64,000 nt of DNA from Ureibacillus acetophenoni (GTDB lineage: Bacteria; Bacillota; Bacilli; Bacillales_A; Planococcaceae): NCBI RefSeq assembly GCF_900220965.1, contig NZ_OBQC01000002.1, forward strand, positions 124,001-188,000, in the 5' to 3' direction. Every line of letters starts with the position of its first letter. Position 1 is the first letter of the stretch. A program made the translations under genes and the position numbers. This document shows, in pieces, positions 34,631-43,730 of the stretch. The notes under the pieces were generated by a model. That model was not told the DNA's origin. It saw only the letters and a program-made list of their open reading frames with translations, and ran no database searches.

Positions 34631-36844
34631 TTATTCTTCCACAATTTGTTCTTCTGTTTCTTCGTCAATTTTTTCATCGGTTGTTGGAGGTAGAATTTTC
34701 TGTTCCACCGAATGCGATGATAATCCATTTTCAGCATACTTCTTTTTCAGTTCAAAGTAATAATCTAATACTTCTCTTGCAATTTGGTTATTATGGTCTA
34801 AATATAAATTAAAATTAGTCGAAGCCCATGGAATTACAACCGCGTATGCCACCTCTGGGTTTTCATACGGTGCAAAACCAACGTGCGATAAAGTAACGGT
34901 ATTTGTTCTCCATTCTTCTCTTATCGGACCATAATAAACTACCTCTGCTGTACCTGTTTTACCAGCAGCTGTGTATGGAGCATCTTTGAAATTACCCCGT
35001 GCAGAACCTTGAGATCCTATATATACTTGTCGGAGCCCTTTTTTAACATGTTCGATTTCCGATTCAGAATTCGATATACGGTTTAATACGGTTGGTGTAA
35101 TCTCCTCCACTAATAATCCTAAATTTTGACCATCTTGAGAAGGTTCACGTATTTCTTTTAAAATTCTAGGTTGAATACGATAACCACCATTGGCAACTGT
35201 TGAAATATATTGCGCTAATTGCATCGTTGTATAAGTGTCGTATTGCCCAATAGCTTGGTTTAGTACAACCCCTGGATTATCTGGAACACCTTGGAAACCA
35301 GGAAATTCACCAGGTAAATCTATACCAGTATTTACGCCAAGTCCAAATTCTGCGAAACCATTACGCATTCTACTTAACGTATCATCCCTAATAATTAGTG
35401 GCATATTGTAGCTGTAATTTGTACCACCCATTAGCATTGCAATTTGGAACATATATGAGTTAGACGATCTTTCTAACGCTTTTAGATCATCCATCGGTAT
35501 AGCACCAGAACGGTTAAATATCGAACTTTTTGGTTCTGTATTTAATAGTTTAATCGGTTGGTCGATTAATCTTTTACCTGGTGAAATTACGCCTTCTTTA
35601 TAACCCATCAAAACAGTAGCTGCTTTTATTGTTGACCCTGCTTCATAGGCTGTTGTAAATGTACCATATGAGTAGTCAATAATATAGCTTTCCCCAGTTT
35701 TGGGATCTGTTTCTATTTTTTTACCTACTACAGCTAACAATTCCCCTGTATTTGGGTTCATCATGACAAAGAAAGCCCTATCTAATAACTTTGAGCCACC
35801 TATTGATTTTAATTCTAATAATTTCTCTTCAACAATTCTTTCTGCTTCTTGTTGAAGCTCAATATCTATTGTTGAAACTAAATCATTTCCTGGTTCTCCC
35901 TCATAAGTTGTAACTGTATCAATCACTTGTCCTTTTTTATTCGTAACATTTTTTACAACTGACTTTTTGCCTTGTAATAGCTCTTCATATTGTGCTTCAA
36001 AATAACTTTCCCCTACTCGATCATTTCGTGAGTAATCTCTAGCTAAGAAATAATCCAATTTTGTTAAAGGAATACCTTTTCTAGGCACTGTCGTTCTCCC
36101 TAAAATTGAAAGAGAATTTAATCTAACACGCTTCCAGTCTGTTGTTGTATTAATCCCTGGTAAATCCGGTAAGCGCTCTGAAACACGGGCAAATTCTTCG
36201 GGAGTAACATTTTCGTTTTTAATAATTTGAGGAGATAAATTATACCCTGAAGTCATTTCCCTATAAATCGCTAACACTTCTAATTCATGTTCAGTTAATT
36301 GTGCTAGTTCTTCATCGGTAATGCGCTCTCGAACTAATCGGTCAATTTCTATTTGTACTTGTTTTGAGTCAAGCTCTTCATTTGCTTTAAGTGCAGCTTC
36401 TTCCTCTTCTGAAACTTTTGCATACGCTTCTTCTTTATTTAGTAAAATCCAAAAATCTAATTTATCGCGATATGTAATTCGATCAACTGGTTGTTCGATT
36501 AACATTGCTAACTGTTCAGCGATTGTAAGCATTTCGCTTGTAGTAGTGCTAGGCATTTTAGTATAAGTAATAGCATTTTCCGGTTCATTATCTACTAAAA
36601 TTCTCCCATAACGATCGTAAATTCTACCTCTTGCAACACTTGTATTGACTGAAATTTCTTCTGTTCTTTCAATAGCACGCACATAGTCTTCACCTTTAAC
36701 AATTTGTAAGTAACCTAACCGAAAAATTAATAGTGAAAATAACACAAAGATTGAAAAAAACAGAACATTCATACGAAAAGATAAATTCGCTCGATATTTT
36801 GCCTTTACACTAGAAGCACGATTATTTTTTGGCAATTTTCTCAT
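34631..36844 (-). CDS. pbpA: Class B penicillin-binding protein (PbpA/PBP2-like transpeptidase)
   Basis: 737 aa. Residues 25-45 are the membrane anchor, followed by the PBP dimerisation domain (ARGRIYDRYGRILVDN) with a long charged helical insert (about 120-190), then the transpeptidase: nucleophile motif AGSTIKAATV (SxxK), SSNSYM (SxN) and GKTGTAEV (KTG). The C terminus is an acidic tail. Crosslinks peptidoglycan, likely in elongation/outgrowth. Same strand and position relative to pst as B. subtilis pbpA. Confidence 0.93.
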   Translation of the reverse strand: MRKLPKNNRASSVKAKYRANLSFRMNVLFFSIFVLFSLLIFRLGYLQIVKGEDYVRAIERTEEISVNTSVARGRIYDRYGRILVDNEPENAITYTKMPSTTTSEMLTIAEQLAMLIEQPVDRITYRDKLDFWILLNKEEAYAKVSEEEEAALKANEELDSKQVQIEIDRLVRERITDEELAQLTEHELEVLAIYREMTSGYNLSPQIIKNENVTPEEFARVSERLPDLPGINTTTDWKRVRLNSLSILGRTTVPRKGIPLTKLDYFLARDYSRNDRVGESYFEAQYEELLQGKKSVVKNVTNKKGQVIDTVTTYEGEPGNDLVSTIDIELQQEAERIVEEKLLELKSIGGSKLLDRAFFVMMNPNTGELLAVVGKKIETDPKTGESYIIDYSYGTFTTAYEAGSTIKAATVLMGYKEGVISPGKRLIDQPIKLLNTEPKSSIFNRSGAIPMDDLKALERSSNSYMFQIAMLMGGTNYSYNMPLIIRDDTLSRMRNGFAEFGLGVNTGIDLPGEFPGFQGVPDNPGVVLNQAIGQYDTYTTMQLAQYISTVANGGYRIQPRILKEIREPSQDGQNLGLLVEEITPTVLNRISNSESEIEHVKKGLRQVYIGSQGSARGNFKDAPYTAAGKTGTAEVVYYGPIREEWRTNTVTLSHVGFAPYENPEVAYAVVIPWASTNFNLYLDHNNQIAREVLDYYFELKKKYAENGLSSHSVEQKILPPTTDEKIDEETEEQIVEE

Positions 36845-37017
36845 TTGAATCCCCCTTTCACTTACTAGATTGATAAAAATGTTCTTTAATCATGCATTTT
36901 AGTATATCATTTGTTCTTTTAATTAAAAAGAAGTACTCATCATTAAATGTGACGGTTTTCAAATTACTTGGTTTCTTTGTTTTAGGCTAATTATTATTTA
37001 ATTTATATATAAAAAAG

Positions 37018-37037
37018 AAGAGGGAAATTCCCCTCTT
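37018..37037 (-). terminator. Terminator of the ABC-2 exporter operon
   Basis: Stem AAGAGGG (37018-37024 complement) / CCCTCTT (37031-37037) with CTTTTTT following on the minus strand. Confidence 0.82.
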
Positions 37038-37044
37038 TACACTC

Positions 37045-38151
37045 TTATCTAAGCCCCTTTTTCTCTAACAGATTGATACCTATACCCATTAAAAGTACGG
37101 TCATAAATAACAGAATGCTGATTGGCTCAATTATGGAAGCCATTGGCGCACCATGTAATGTGACACCAAACAATAATTCCATTCCATAACGGATTGGTGA
37201 AATATATGAAATAGTTTGCATAATTTCAGAAGTAACAATTTCAAGAGGCCAGAATCCTCCACCTAACATAGCAACCGGTACTGCAATAACTGACATATAA
37301 GCGTTAAATTTACCAGGTGTATCTGAGATGGATGCTATAAAAATTGACAAGGCAACTATACAAATCAAATAAGGTATAATCACTAATAGCGTATTTAAAT
37401 ACCCTCCATAAAAATTAACCCCAACGCCAAAATGAAATATTGATAGAACGAGGGCTACTTGAATATAACCGAGTAAAAAACAATACATTAAATTTGCTAA
37501 ATATATTTTTGTTTTACTAATAGATGAAATCGTTAGTCGATCCCAAATATTAAATCTTCTCTCTAGAACAATATTGAATACGCCATTTGACACTGTATAA
37601 ATAACCATATATAAAGTAAAACCAAATAAACTTTGTAATTGAGAATCCCAAATAAATGACTCGTCATTTGAGAAATTTGAATATTGTATTTGAAAACTTG
37701 GTGATTGTTTGGCTTCATCTAGAGCAAGCATTACTTCAGAATGCATATTAACAGGGAAAGTATTTAATATGGCATCCTTTTGCATGATTTCTCCATAAAT
37801 CGTTGTCAACTGATTTTGTAAAATAGGTGCTTCCATATAATCTGGTGCAATTATTAAATCAAAACCACTTTCTTTTAAATGAATCGTTACGTTAACATCC
37901 CCGTTTTCAACCTTGCTCAGTGCCTCTTCTTCTTCGTAAATTGTAAATTGGGTACGTGGCAATTCATTTAGCCTTTCTACTATATTATTAGTTAGATTTT
38001 CCTCAATATCCGAATATACTGCTATTGGTATCTTAGCTTGTTGTCCTAAACCTAAAACGAAGGCAAATATACAAATTACTATTGTAATAACAATGAAACT
38101 AGCAGGTTGTCGTGCTAATAGTAAGAACTTCGTTTTTAAAATATCCATCAT
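37045..38151 (-). CDS. ABC-2 type permease, LnrN-like
   Basis: 368 aa. N-terminal membrane helix (20-38), a large extracytoplasmic domain (about 40-180), then five C-terminal helices ending GIGINLLEKKGLR. This is the DrrB/ABC2-membrane-3 layout. It overlaps the preceding permease by 4 nt and forms a heterodimer with it. With the upstream ATPase and two-component system it resembles B. subtilis LnrLMN (YfiLMN), which exports linearmycin-type polyenes. The actual substrate is not readable. Confidence 0.8.
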   Translation of the reverse strand: MMDILKTKFLLLARQPASFIVITIVICIFAFVLGLGQQAKIPIAVYSDIEENLTNNIVERLNELPRTQFTIYEEEEALSKVENGDVNVTIHLKESGFDLIIAPDYMEAPILQNQLTTIYGEIMQKDAILNTFPVNMHSEVMLALDEAKQSPSFQIQYSNFSNDESFIWDSQLQSLFGFTLYMVIYTVSNGVFNIVLERRFNIWDRLTISSISKTKIYLANLMYCFLLGYIQVALVLSIFHFGVGVNFYGGYLNTLLVIIPYLICIVALSIFIASISDTPGKFNAYMSVIAVPVAMLGGGFWPLEIVTSEIMQTISYISPIRYGMELLFGVTLHGAPMASIIEPISILLFMTVLLMGIGINLLEKKGLR

Positions 38152-39404
38152 ACGGTACCACCCCTTTTAGGAAACGAAAGAAATGCTAGTAGAATAAAAA
38201 TAAATGCTAAAATTCCTAAGTTTAATAAAATCGGTTGAATACTTGAGAATGAAGCGTTCTGAACGAGTCTTAAATACCCTTCTAACGCTGCTCCATTCGG
38301 TGTCCATAAACCAATCTCTGCTAAAACAGGTGATAGTCCGCTAATATTAAAGAAACTTCCACCGAGTAACGCTAAAATTGCAACAAATGCATTCATAAAT
38401 AAATTCGATGCTGTTGCTGAATTGCTTCTAAAATTCAGTGACGATAGTAACGCACTTATTCCGCCAACAGCGAGGGATACCATAAACGTAACTAACAGAT
38501 ACAACATCCAATTTGTAAAAGGAATATTAAACAAAAAGTAGCTAATTAGGAACAAAATCCCCACTTGAACCATTGTTAAAATAACTGTAGAAACAACTAT
38601 ACTAGCCAAATATACTAAAGGATGTACTTGAGCAAGTAGAATACGATCAAAAATGTGTGAATTCTTTTCTAAATATGCATGACTTGCTACACTACCTGCC
38701 ATAAATAATATAAACATCACACTCATGCTAAAAGTGTAATAGATGCTAGATGTAATTTTTTCCTTTGTGCTGGCTATTCGAATCTCTGAAGTCAAGTCAA
38801 GACTAGGCATTGTAAATTCTTCAGTGAGTAGTTGATGTTTTCCTATTGTTGTAAATAATGAGTGTTGATATTGATAATAATCTAAAATGTTTTGTAGTAT
38901 TGCTGATGTAGTTTGTTCATTTTCATTTAAATAGACTTGAAATGAAGGGGCATTTCCTTCGTCGAAGACAGATATTAAATAATCAGTAGTAAATCCTTCT
39001 GGAATTTCAATGATTGCATTATATTGGCCACTATTTCTAGCGTCTTCCAATTCGATTGATTCAAGTTTTGTAATAGTAATAAACTCTTTTACCTCGTTAT
39101 TTCCAAGCACTTCGTTCAGTAACGTGGATACAGGTGACATTGTTTCTATATTTTGAATCGTCGTCTCGTCTAATGGGAACGAGCTACTTATATCCTTAAT
39201 AAATTCTTGTATTTGTTCTTCTTCATTACCATGTTGAATAATAGCCATTTCTATCTTTGAGAAATCAGAATTGCCTTCCCAAAGAGAACCTAGAGCAAAA
39301 CTCAAAATAGTAATAAGACCAACTGGCAAAGCTAAAAGTAATAGTAGCTCGGAAGGGTTACGCAAAAAAACCTTAAATTGTTTTTTAATTAAAGATAAAA
39401 ACAT
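38148..39404 (-). CDS. ABC-2 type permease, LnrM-like
   Basis: 418 aa with the same topology as its neighbour: one N-terminal helix (20-40), a ~190-residue extracytoplasmic segment, then about five helices and a short tail FPKRGG. Contains SNLFMNAFVAILALLGGSFFN, typical of ABC-2 exporters (split: SNLFMNAFVAI, LLGGSFFN). ATG with AGGAGGGG. Thirteen bp after the ATPase gene. Confidence 0.8.
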   Translation of the reverse strand: MFLSLIKKQFKVFLRNPSELLLLLALPVGLITILSFALGSLWEGNSDFSKIEMAIIQHGNEEEQIQEFIKDISSSFPLDETTIQNIETMSPVSTLLNEVLGNNEVKEFITITKLESIELEDARNSGQYNAIIEIPEGFTTDYLISVFDEGNAPSFQVYLNENEQTTSAILQNILDYYQYQHSLFTTIGKHQLLTEEFTMPSLDLTSEIRIASTKEKITSSIYYTFSMSVMFILFMAGSVASHAYLEKNSHIFDRILLAQVHPLVYLASIVVSTVILTMVQVGILFLISYFLFNIPFTNWMLYLLVTFMVSLAVGGISALLSSLNFRSNSATASNLFMNAFVAILALLGGSFFNISGLSPVLAEIGLWTPNGAALEGYLRLVQNASFSSIQPILLNLGILAFIFILLAFLSFPKRGGTV

Positions 39405-39417
39405 CTCTTTTCCCCTC

Positions 39418-40350
39418 CTAGTTCCGTAATGCGCGTCCAGTTAAATGTAAGAAGACATCTTCTAATGTTGGTTCTTTTACTTGAAAACTGTTCAAGACAA
39501 TTTGATGTTGTTCACAAATTGACATTAACATTGGTAAAAAATTCGTACCCTTAGCAATCGTAAAACTAACTTCAGATTCTTTAACACTTATATTTGAAAG
39601 TAACGGATGGTTCATTAATTCATGAACTAAACCATTGGAATACTGATTAAATTTCACTAAAATCATTTTTTCTGAGGAAAGAATAGACTTAATTTCCTCT
39701 TTTGTTCCAGAAGCTATAACGCGTCCTTGATCCATAATATAAATACGATTACATAGATACTCAACCTCTTCCATGTAATGGCTCGTATAAATGATCGCCG
39801 TTTTTAATTCTTTATTTAAAAGTTTTACAGTTTCTAAAATGTGGTTGCGTGATTGTGGATCTATACCTACTGTTGGCTCATCCATAATTAAATATTGAGG
39901 CTCATGTAATAATGCCACTCCAATGTTTAACCTTCTTTTCATTCCACCTGAATAATGTTTTACAAGTTTTTTATGTTCATTTTCTAAACCAATTTGTTTT
40001 AAAACAACGTCTATTCTTTCTTTTAATCTACTCTTTGGAATTTTATGCATACTTCCAAAAAACTCTAAGTTTTCCCGCGCAGTTAAATCTCCATAAAGAG
40101 CAATTTCTTGTGGTACTACACCTAAAATCTTCCTTAAAACTTTTGGATCTTTAATTACATTTTGATTTTGGAATAGCACATCACCGGCGCTAGGTGTAAT
40201 AAGTGTAGAAATCATTGCAATGGTTGTTGATTTCCCCGCACCATTTGGACCTAACAAACCAACAATTTCACCTGGCTCTATATAAAAATTCACTTGATCA
40301 ACAGCTTTGTTCTTTTTATAAACTTTCGATAAATTAACGACTTCAAGCAT
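39418..40350 (-). CDS. ABC transporter ATP-binding protein, LnrL/DrrA-like
   Basis: 310 aa from ATG 40350 (GGGTGG at 8 nt; GTG 40362 lies in the RBS). Walker A GLLGPNGAGKSTTI, signature HYSGGMKRRLN, Walker B YLIMDEPTVGIDP and switch His TSHYMEE. The C-terminal ~80 residues form the DrrA-type extension (LSSEKMILVKF, KEPTLEDVFLHLTGR). First gene of a three-gene exporter operon with its own upstream region at 40351-40520. Confidence 0.88.
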   Translation of the reverse strand: MLEVVNLSKVYKKNKAVDQVNFYIEPGEIVGLLGPNGAGKSTTIAMISTLITPSAGDVLFQNQNVIKDPKVLRKILGVVPQEIALYGDLTARENLEFFGSMHKIPKSRLKERIDVVLKQIGLENEHKKLVKHYSGGMKRRLNIGVALLHEPQYLIMDEPTVGIDPQSRNHILETVKLLNKELKTAIIYTSHYMEEVEYLCNRIYIMDQGRVIASGTKEEIKSILSSEKMILVKFNQYSNGLVHELMNHPLLSNISVKESEVSFTIAKGTNFLPMLMSICEQHQIVLNSFQVKEPTLEDVFLHLTGRALRN

Positions 40351-40418
40351 ATTTTTCGCCACCCTTTCCTAACTAATTTAACTATATCAATTCCATTTAA
40401 CTTCCATAAGTCACCGAC

Positions 40419-40435
40419 GTCATAAAAAAAATGAC
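40419..40435 (-). promoter_or_regulatory. Candidate response-regulator operator upstream of the exporter operon
   Basis: Inverted repeat GTCAT-A7-ATGAC, about 70 bp upstream of the ATPase start codon, with further GTGAC half-sites on both sides (40410-40415 and 40440-40444). Such dyads are typical of NarL/LuxR-family response regulators. Candidate only. Confidence 0.45.
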
Positions 40436-40524
40436 CTCAGTCACATTGAGTGAATGCCAACAATAAAAATCCAAGGAGTAGCCTTTTCACACTGACACAA
40501 ATTTTTGTGTAATTAATGAAAAAA

Positions 40525-40557
40525 GGTTGTCTTGAAGGAAAACCTTTCAAGACAACC
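40525..40557 (-). terminator. Terminator of the kinase-regulator-hydrolase transcript
   Basis: Stem GGTTGTCTTGAAAGG / CCTTCAAGACAACC followed by TTTTTT on the minus strand. It separates the upstream genes from the exporter operon. Confidence 0.93.
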
Positions 40558-40613
40558 ACTACCTTGTTCGAAGTCATTTCACCTTTTAAAGTGTATTCAT
40601 ATAGGTTAAGCCC

Positions 40614-41880
40614 TCATTCATTCACTTTTACTTTACTAGCTTCTATATACCCAATTCGATGTCCAAAAAACACCTTATAATAATCTTTATATTTTTCGAA
40701 TAGAAGTAATCTTTATATTTTCTGAAAGTGTCGCTATAATATCCTCATCAGGCGAAGGTTTCTTTAAAACATCCACTTCGTCAATAGCATATAAGGTAGC
40801 AAATGTCGGTCGTTTATGTATAAAATAATTCGTTGGTTTGATTGTTGTTTCTTTTACATGTGATTTTGGAACATATATAATCGAACTTCCAAACTGAATT
40901 CCGTACATAGTGTCTTCATTTGATGTGACTCTGAAAATCTCGTTTACCTTTAAAATACCAATACTTTGATGATCACTTTGTAGTTTATAAATAGGTGAAT
41001 CAGAAGTTAGTTCTATATATTTCACTTTTTGTTGATGGTGTTTATCAACAATCGATGCGATTGTTGCAATAACACTTTTTGATTTCTCATAAGCAAATCC
41101 TTTAGTCATGATAGAAAGCACATATGGTTCCTCATCGTAAACAATTCCAAAATCATGAGAAATATTATACATCGGTATCATGCCGACTTTATGGGAAACT
41201 TTTTTATTTGGAATGCCACTTGGGATTGTTTCGTTGTAAACTGTTTGTTGTAAGGTTTCCACTAGTTTTCTAGCATTATCGCTGTATTCACTATATTGGT
41301 ATAATTGTCTTGCATATAATACTAAATCATTGGCTGATGTATTTTTTAATGCATTAGGTGTTGAGAAACTGGCTCCTAATCTTTTCATATAATTTACATA
41401 ATTGTTTTGCCCTACTTTTTCTTTTAACATTTCAAAGGCAATATTATCGCTATAAACAATAGATTTTTGAATAAGGTCTTCTATTGTATAGCTAGTACCC
41501 ACTTTCTCATTTTTTATGACACCACTTCCACCGACATAATGTCTTTTGTTATAAGTTAGCGTTTCATTTATATCTAATTTTTTCTGATCAACTAGTTCGA
41601 TTACATACATAACTAACGGAAGTTTTATGGTGCTCGCAGCCATATATCCTCTTAGATTATTTCGTGTATATGTTTCTGAAGATGTTAAATCATAATATTC
41701 GATTGCAATATCCCCGCCTGTAGATTTAATATACGCTTCTATTTCTTTTGAAAGTTCCTCTTGAAAAATGGATTTCCCACTACTTTGTGTATACCCAGTT
41801 TTCGGGAACAGCCCGAAAAAGAATACAATAATGAGAATTATTACAGAAGTTTTTCTCCTACAATAAAAATTCTCTTTTAT
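40614..41880 (-). pseudogene. Secreted class A beta-lactamase-like serine hydrolase with SH3-like tail; ATA start and C-terminal frameshift
   Basis: In one frame from 41880 to the stop at 40687 (397 codons). The first codon behind a perfect AGGAGG (7-nt spacing) is ATA; the first ATG is internal at 41643. Residues 11-26 are a signal/anchor helix. Active-site motifs: S83-TIK86, S144-DN and K231-VG, as in penicillin-recognising hydrolases; I see no ExxLN omega-loop motif. Residues ~270-397 look like SH3-type beta repeats. At A5 (about 40695-40699) one A fewer would continue the frame 24 more codons (YKDYYKVFFGHRIGYIEASK) to TGA at 40614. The gene may be damaged or may use rare starts. It lies 21 bp after the response regulator. 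Confidence 0.7.
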
Positions 41881-41901
41881 ATGATTTCCTCCTATAAAAT
41901 T

Positions 41902-42549
41902 TTATACGATACCATTTTTGATAGCATAAATAGCAATCTGTGTACGATCCCGCAACTCTAATTCTTGCAATATATGAGTTATATGATTTTTTACAGTTCC
42001 AACAGATAAAAATAGCAAACTTGCAATTTCTTTATTCGTTTTGCCTTCCCCGACCAGTTTAACAATTTCCAATTCACGTTCTGATAAGGCTTGGTGTTGA
42101 TAATCAGATTGAGAGATAAAGGGTTGTTGCTGTAATAATTTTGGCATTAACTTTGCTGCTACGTCCTCTTGGATGACTAATCCCCCTTCTAATACACTAC
42201 GTATGGATGCAAGTAGTTTTTCAGGTTCAGATGATTTTAATATAAAGCCCATAGCTCCATCTTTTAATGTTTGATATGCATATTCATCATCATCAAAGGT
42301 TGTTAAAATAAGTATTTTGATCCGTGGAAATCGTAACTTAATCTTTTTAGTTGCTTCTATTCCATTCATTTTTGGCATTCTAATATCCATTAATATTAAG
42401 TCGATATGTACCTTTTCTAAAATCTCTAATGCTTCTATTCCATTACTAGCTTCTGAAACTATTTGAAATTCCTCATCTTGCTCAATAATCATTTTCAAAC
42501 CATTACGAACAATAGCCTGGTCTTCAACAAGTAAAATACGTACTGTCAC
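41902..42549 (-). CDS. Response regulator, NarL/LuxR family (LnrK-like)
   Basis: 215 aa from GTG 42549, sharing one base with the kinase stop. Receiver domain: acidic pocket VEDQ, phospho-acceptor Asp in LILMDIRMPKMNG (about residue 54), T/S in ILTTFDDDE and K in FILKSSEPEK. C-terminal HTH: LSERELEIVKLVGEGKTNKEIA. Partner of the adjacent HisKA_3 kinase. Similar pairs control YfiLMN/LnrLMN-type exporters. Confidence 0.92.
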   Translation of the reverse strand: MTVRILLVEDQAIVRNGLKMIIEQDEEFQIVSEASNGIEALEILEKVHIDLILMDIRMPKMNGIEATKKIKLRFPRIKILILTTFDDDEYAYQTLKDGAMGFILKSSEPEKLLASIRSVLEGGLVIQEDVAAKLMPKLLQQQPFISQSDYQHQALSERELEIVKLVGEGKTNKEIASLLFLSVGTVKNHITHILQELELRDRTQIAIYAIKNGIV

Positions 42550-43640
42550 TATCCTTCTCTCCTTAAAGGGAATGTCCCTTCTACAATAAATTGCTGATCA
42601 TTTTTAGTTACCCTCAACTCACCTCCGATTTCTTGTAGTCGTTCTTTCATATTAGTTAGACCAAAACCTTGAACAAGGGGCATTTGAGAATAGATTTTAT
42701 TTTTAACTGAAAATTGTACATGTTGTAAAGAATTTGTTCCGATTGTAACTTCTACTTCCTTTGATTCACTATGTTTCATTGCATTTGTTAAGGACTCTTG
42801 TAAAATCCTATATAATATGATCGATTGGTTGTTTGTTAATGGAATTGATAATATCCCTTTTTCTAATGTGAATTTTATTACTAAATGACTTTCCATCTCT
42901 AGCTTTCGTATTAATTGCACAACCGATTGAATTCCACTTGCTTCGTTTACTTTTAGTTGACGAACAGCAAAACGAGTTTCTTCTAAACTTTCCCGCGCTA
43001 ATAATTTAATATGTTGTAAATTATTATCCTCATTTTTTATATCCATCACTTCTAACTGCATAAGTAATGCCGTTAATTTATGTCCAACAGAATCATGCAT
43101 ATCACGAGCAATTTTAGTTCTTTCTTCTGCTCTAACAAGTTGTTCTTGTTCTACTGATAATCTTTTTAATTTTCTATACTGAGATAATAGTTGGTCATAT
43201 AATTCATTTTTTTCTTTTCTTTCAATGACTGTTTGAAGAAGAAAACTTGCACAAATAACAAGGAGAACAACTAAAAGTAGATTATTTAACGTTAAATATG
43301 AGGAAAATACTAAACCTATGCAAACAACTAATAAATATGTAATAAAAATATAAAAATGGCGAGCCATTAAAATGAACGTTCCATCTAATATGAAGAATGA
43401 AATAATAACTAATAAGTATTCAATACGAATATTAAAAAGTACCGATAAAGCAAATACGGTAACAATTATCACATAATTTATAATAGCTCGGTTAAACACT
43501 GGAATTAAAAAATAAAAGAGTAATAGAAAAGTTAAAATGATTATCATATTAACCATTGGATCATTGGCGAGGTATGATTGGAGTAATACGATAAATGTTA
43601 TAAGGACTAAGCTACCGTATCGGAGAATCGCTTCTTGCAT
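42549..43640 (-). CDS. Sensor histidine kinase, HisKA_3 family (LnrJ-like)
   Basis: 363 aa from ATG 43640 (GGTGG at 7 nt). Five or six hydrophobic helices in residues 5-140 with almost no extracellular domain. Phospho-acceptor His in RTKIARDMHDSVGHKLTALL, N-box ESLTNAMKHSES and G-box GFGLTNMKERLQEIGG. Intramembrane-sensing layout, common for antibiotic-sensing kinases. First gene of the kinase-regulator-hydrolase transcript. Confidence 0.9.
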   Translation of the reverse strand: MQEAILRYGSLVLITFIVLLQSYLANDPMVNMIIILTFLLLFYFLIPVFNRAIINYVIIVTVFALSVLFNIRIEYLLVIISFFILDGTFILMARHFYIFITYLLVVCIGLVFSSYLTLNNLLLVVLLVICASFLLQTVIERKEKNELYDQLLSQYRKLKRLSVEQEQLVRAEERTKIARDMHDSVGHKLTALLMQLEVMDIKNEDNNLQHIKLLARESLEETRFAVRQLKVNEASGIQSVVQLIRKLEMESHLVIKFTLEKGILSIPLTNNQSIILYRILQESLTNAMKHSESKEVEVTIGTNSLQHVQFSVKNKIYSQMPLVQGFGLTNMKERLQEIGGELRVTKNDQQFIVEGTFPLRREG

Positions 43641-43730
43641 AAAATATCCACCCATCTAAATTTATATATATCCTAATTATACCATTATTGAAAGGAAGCA
43701 TTAGATTCAATTTCTAACGCTTCCTTAACT

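Noticed and set aside
34098-34760. 220-codon plus-strand ORF across pstS and the pbpA end
   Set aside because: Runs antisense through pstS, its promoter and a terminator; low-complexity translation.
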